Shown piece by piece: positions 62,262 to 64,000 of a stretch of 64,000 bases of DNA. The stretch comes from JAWLDA01 sp041686855 (GTDB lineage Bacteria; Bacillota; Limnochordia; DTU080; RSA5), in the NCBI GenBank assembly GCA_041686855.1, contig JAWLDA010000007.1, forward strand, positions 1 through 64,000, written 5' to 3'. The notes beneath the pieces were generated by a model that was given only the letters and a program-made list of their open reading frames with translations, was not told the origin of the DNA and ran no database searches. The number at the start of each line of letters is the position of its first letter. Position 1 is the first letter of the stretch. The position numbers were made by a program, and so were the translations under genes.

Positions 62262-63242
62262 CTACAAGTACTCCCGCAAGAGCTCCACGGCGTCCATCAC
62301 ATCGCCAAGATGGACGATCTGGCCGATCCCTGACGTGTTGCGTGCGGGAATGCCGATCAGTGCCGTCGGAACTCCGCCGGACGTTCGCTGGAGGAATCCC
62401 GGCCCTTTCGCGCCGTCCCGAGAGACGTACTCTTGGACGGTGATCCCCTTTCGAGCAGCCGCCTCCTTTAACCTGGAGAGTAGCCCGGGATGTGCCACGT
62501 GGGCGCCGTCTTGGACGACGACGGCGGGGCCCGCGCCGAGCCGGACGGGCGTGTTCGAGACGGCGTTGGGTTGTGCGTTCACGAGTCCGATCCCAAGGGC
62601 TTCTCGAACCATGTGGCCCGTCGAAATCGCCCGAAGGCCTCGTCCATCCAGGTGCTCTTGCGCGGCGAACACAATCTGCACATCACCGGCCTCCGACTCC
62701 TTGAGCGCTTCGATTAGGAGTGCGCATCCAATTCTACTCTCGAGCGCCGCGCCCATGACGACATGGTCGCGCCGGTAGAGCGTGCCCTTGTACGCCGCCC
62801 GATCTCCTACCGAGACCAGTGATTGGGCGTCCTCGCGGGACGTCACCCCAAGATCGATCCGGAGCTTGGTGAACTCCGGCGGTTTACCCGCTTCCGACTC
62901 GTCAGCGACCACGATCCCCTGCACACCGTTGCGAAACCCCACGCGGGCGTTTAGCGCAGCCGCGACCGCAACCTCTCCAATCGGTGAGACGTGCAACAGC
63001 CCACACGTGTCGATGTGCGTGACGACCAGCCCAGGCTCGTCCATGACGGCAAAGAGGAGACGAGGGGCGTCCGACGCGGAGCGCGTGGCGATCACGCTTC
63101 CTACGGGGTCGATCTGTACGGTGTCGACGAGGCCTCTTAACTCGTCGGTAAGCAGGGATCGCAGGTCACCTTCATCGGCCGAGACCGAGTCGACCGCGCA
63201 AAAGGCGTCGAGCGATGCGACGAGTGAGTCGTAACGTGTCAT
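62262..63242 (-). CDS. M42-family peptidase homologue, probably inactive
   Basis: A 326-residue homologue of M42 (TET) aminopeptidases. Where active enzymes have AHMDE, ALDDR, VQEEVG, D/E and RYIHTP, this protein reads FAVMDEPGL, GAALESRIG, AAQEHLDGRG, LVNAQPNAV and IPARNTSG. Several metal ligands are therefore changed (His to Val, second Glu to His, late His lost). The fold is otherwise complete, with no stop or frameshift, so it is a maintained subunit. Its ATG overlaps the stop of the intact M42 gene (ATGA), giving coupled translation. A regulatory or structural partner in a mixed oligomer is likely; alternatively it binds a non-peptide ligand. Confidence 0.85.
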   Translation of the reverse strand: MTRYDSLVASLDAFCAVDSVSADEGDLRSLLTDELRGLVDTVQIDPVGSVIATRSASDAPRLLFAVMDEPGLVVTHIDTCGLLHVSPIGEVAVAAALNARVGFRNGVQGIVVADESEAGKPPEFTKLRIDLGVTSREDAQSLVSVGDRAAYKGTLYRRDHVVMGAALESRIGCALLIEALKESEAGDVQIVFAAQEHLDGRGLRAISTGHMVREALGIGLVNAQPNAVSNTPVRLGAGPAVVVQDGAHVAHPGLLSRLKEAAARKGITVQEYVSRDGAKGPGFLQRTSGGVPTALIGIPARNTSGIGQIVHLGDVMDAVELLREYL

Positions 63243-64000
63243 CTGGGCAGCCCCTCCATGGATATTCGAGTGAGAAACGCCTGCACGAGCTCAATGGTAT
63301 GCTCGATATCACTGCGAGCCAGGAAGGAACACGGCGTGTGTATGTACCGGCAGGGCAACGATACCGAGACGGTGGGAATTCCGCCATTTGCTAGGTGGAT
63401 GCTACCTGCGTCGTTCCCGCCGAGGGTGGTCTCCTTCCACTGGAACGGAATCTGGCGTTCCCTCGCGGTCTCCACCAAGAGATCGACCAACGTTCGCGTA
63501 GGTACAGACGTGGCGTCTTGAAAGGTGATAACAGGACCGGCGCCAAGATACGTCGAGTGGCCGGCCGCATCAGGATCGGGACGGTCGGCACACGTCGTCG
63601 CTTCCAGCACCACGGCGAAGTCCGGCCGAGTCTGTGACGCGGCGATGGCGGCACCGCGCAGCCCCACCTCTTCTTGGACGGTGAATGCCACGTCCACAGG
63701 CACCCCAACGCCGGCTTTTACGAGTTGCGCAGCAATAAAACACCCGGCCCGGTCGTCGAGCGCCTTCCCCTTCACCAGTCCCGTTCCGACGCTGCCAAAC
63801 TCCGTGTGAAACGTGCCTGCCTCCCCAATTCCCACAAGCTCCAGCGCTTGGCTGCGCGAACGGGCGCCTATGTCAATGTACAAGTCGTCACTCGACTGCG
63901 CTCGCTCATCCTCTTTATCGAGGAGGTGATTGGGCGTGGCGCCGATCACTCCCAACGTGTTGTGCAGGCCCACCACGACCCGCTTAGACGGAAGGATGCG
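63239..64000 (-). CDS. M42-family aminopeptidase (partial, start beyond window)
   Basis: The C-terminal 250 or so residues of an M42 aminopeptidase; the frame runs off the right edge without a start. Metal and catalytic motifs are intact: GKALDDRAGCF, AFTVQEEVGLRGAAIA, VVLEATTCAD, TLGGNDAGSIH and PCRYIHTPCSF. Members assemble into dodecameric shells and trim peptides in the cytoplasm. It overlaps the degenerate M42 gene by 4 nt. The missing N-terminus should hold the first His-x-Asp metal motif. Confidence 0.92.
   Translation of the reverse strand, partial: RILPSKRVVVGLHNTLGVIGATPNHLLDKEDERAQSSDDLYIDIGARSRSQALELVGIGEAGTFHTEFGSVGTGLVKGKALDDRAGCFIAAQLVKAGVGVPVDVAFTVQEEVGLRGAAIAASQTRPDFAVVLEATTCADRPDPDAAGHSTYLGAGPVITFQDATSVPTRTLVDLLVETARERQIPFQWKETTLGGNDAGSIHLANGGIPTVSVSLPCRYIHTPCSFLARSDIEHTIELVQAFLTRISMEGLPR

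Overview
The window is GC-rich bacterial DNA with strong AGGAGG-type ribosome binding sites and frequent GTG and TTG starts. It has no rRNA or tRNA gene and no core metabolic operon that would fix a species. Ten family-1 (sugar-type) ABC solute-binding proteins (SBPs) are present. All ten have Sec signal peptides without a lipobox cysteine, which suggests soluble periplasmic proteins and therefore a diderm (two-membrane) cell. The gene mix (sulfatases, PhyH dioxygenases, Gfo/Idh/MocA oxidoreductases, DUF6807 proteins, ACMSD-like amidohydrolases, Uma2) resembles carbohydrate-scavenging lineages such as deep-branching Firmicutes (Limnochordia-like), Armatimonadota or Poribacteria. I cannot choose among them from sequence alone.

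Layout. 1-4150 is decaying: an IS3-family remnant has truncated a GntR regulator, and an alcohol dehydrogenase gene and a six-hairpin glycosidase-like gene carry several frameshifts. 4677-11363 holds SBP1, an AraC regulator, a double-domain esterase, a PhyH dioxygenase and a MocA oxidoreductase. 11396-13896 is a defence/toxin patch (Abi_2, MntA-HepT) beside a mosaic scar made of an SBP fragment joined to a MocA fragment. 14320-17481 is an AraC, PhyH, SBP2 cluster. 17482-19420 is a second scar and toxin patch (Phd-VapC, a chimeric pseudogene). 19518-26410 holds an esterase, SBP3, a stand-alone Rieske protein, an amidohydrolase and two overlapping AraC regulators. 26791-29586 is a sulfatase and SBP4. 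30007-34354 is a MocA oxidoreductase divergent from SBP5-Rieske-amidohydrolase. SBP6 and SBP7 follow. A tandem array of about 381-bp repeats occupies 37755-39160. 39281-42978 is SBP8 with a PL10 pectate lyase. 43241-46430 holds a phosphoesterase with a minisatellite, a winged-helix/nuclease-like fusion and diverged copies of the long repeat. 46669-52825 holds Uma2, a ceramidase-like protein with SBP9, a sulfatase and a small secreted protein. 53044-60603 holds two DUF6807 proteins, a PL22-like oligogalacturonate lyase, two MocA oxidoreductases, an MBL-fold hydrolase and a nucleoside hydrolase. 60766-64000 ends with SBP10 and two M42 peptidases, one apparently catalytically dead.

How it may work. 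Each SBP sits beside one or a few catabolic enzymes and often an AraC regulator, but there is no ABC permease or ATPase anywhere in the 64 kb. The simplest reading is a set of interchangeable substrate modules (binding protein plus enzymes) that share a transporter core encoded elsewhere. Only the PL10 lyase is clearly exported. The sulfatases, PL22 lyase, esterases and oxidoreductases lack signal peptides, so small decorated sugars or uronates are probably imported intact and processed in the cytoplasm. Toxin-antitoxin genes, gene scars, degenerate short tandem repeats at gene junctions and the long repeat family mark this as a fluid accessory region.
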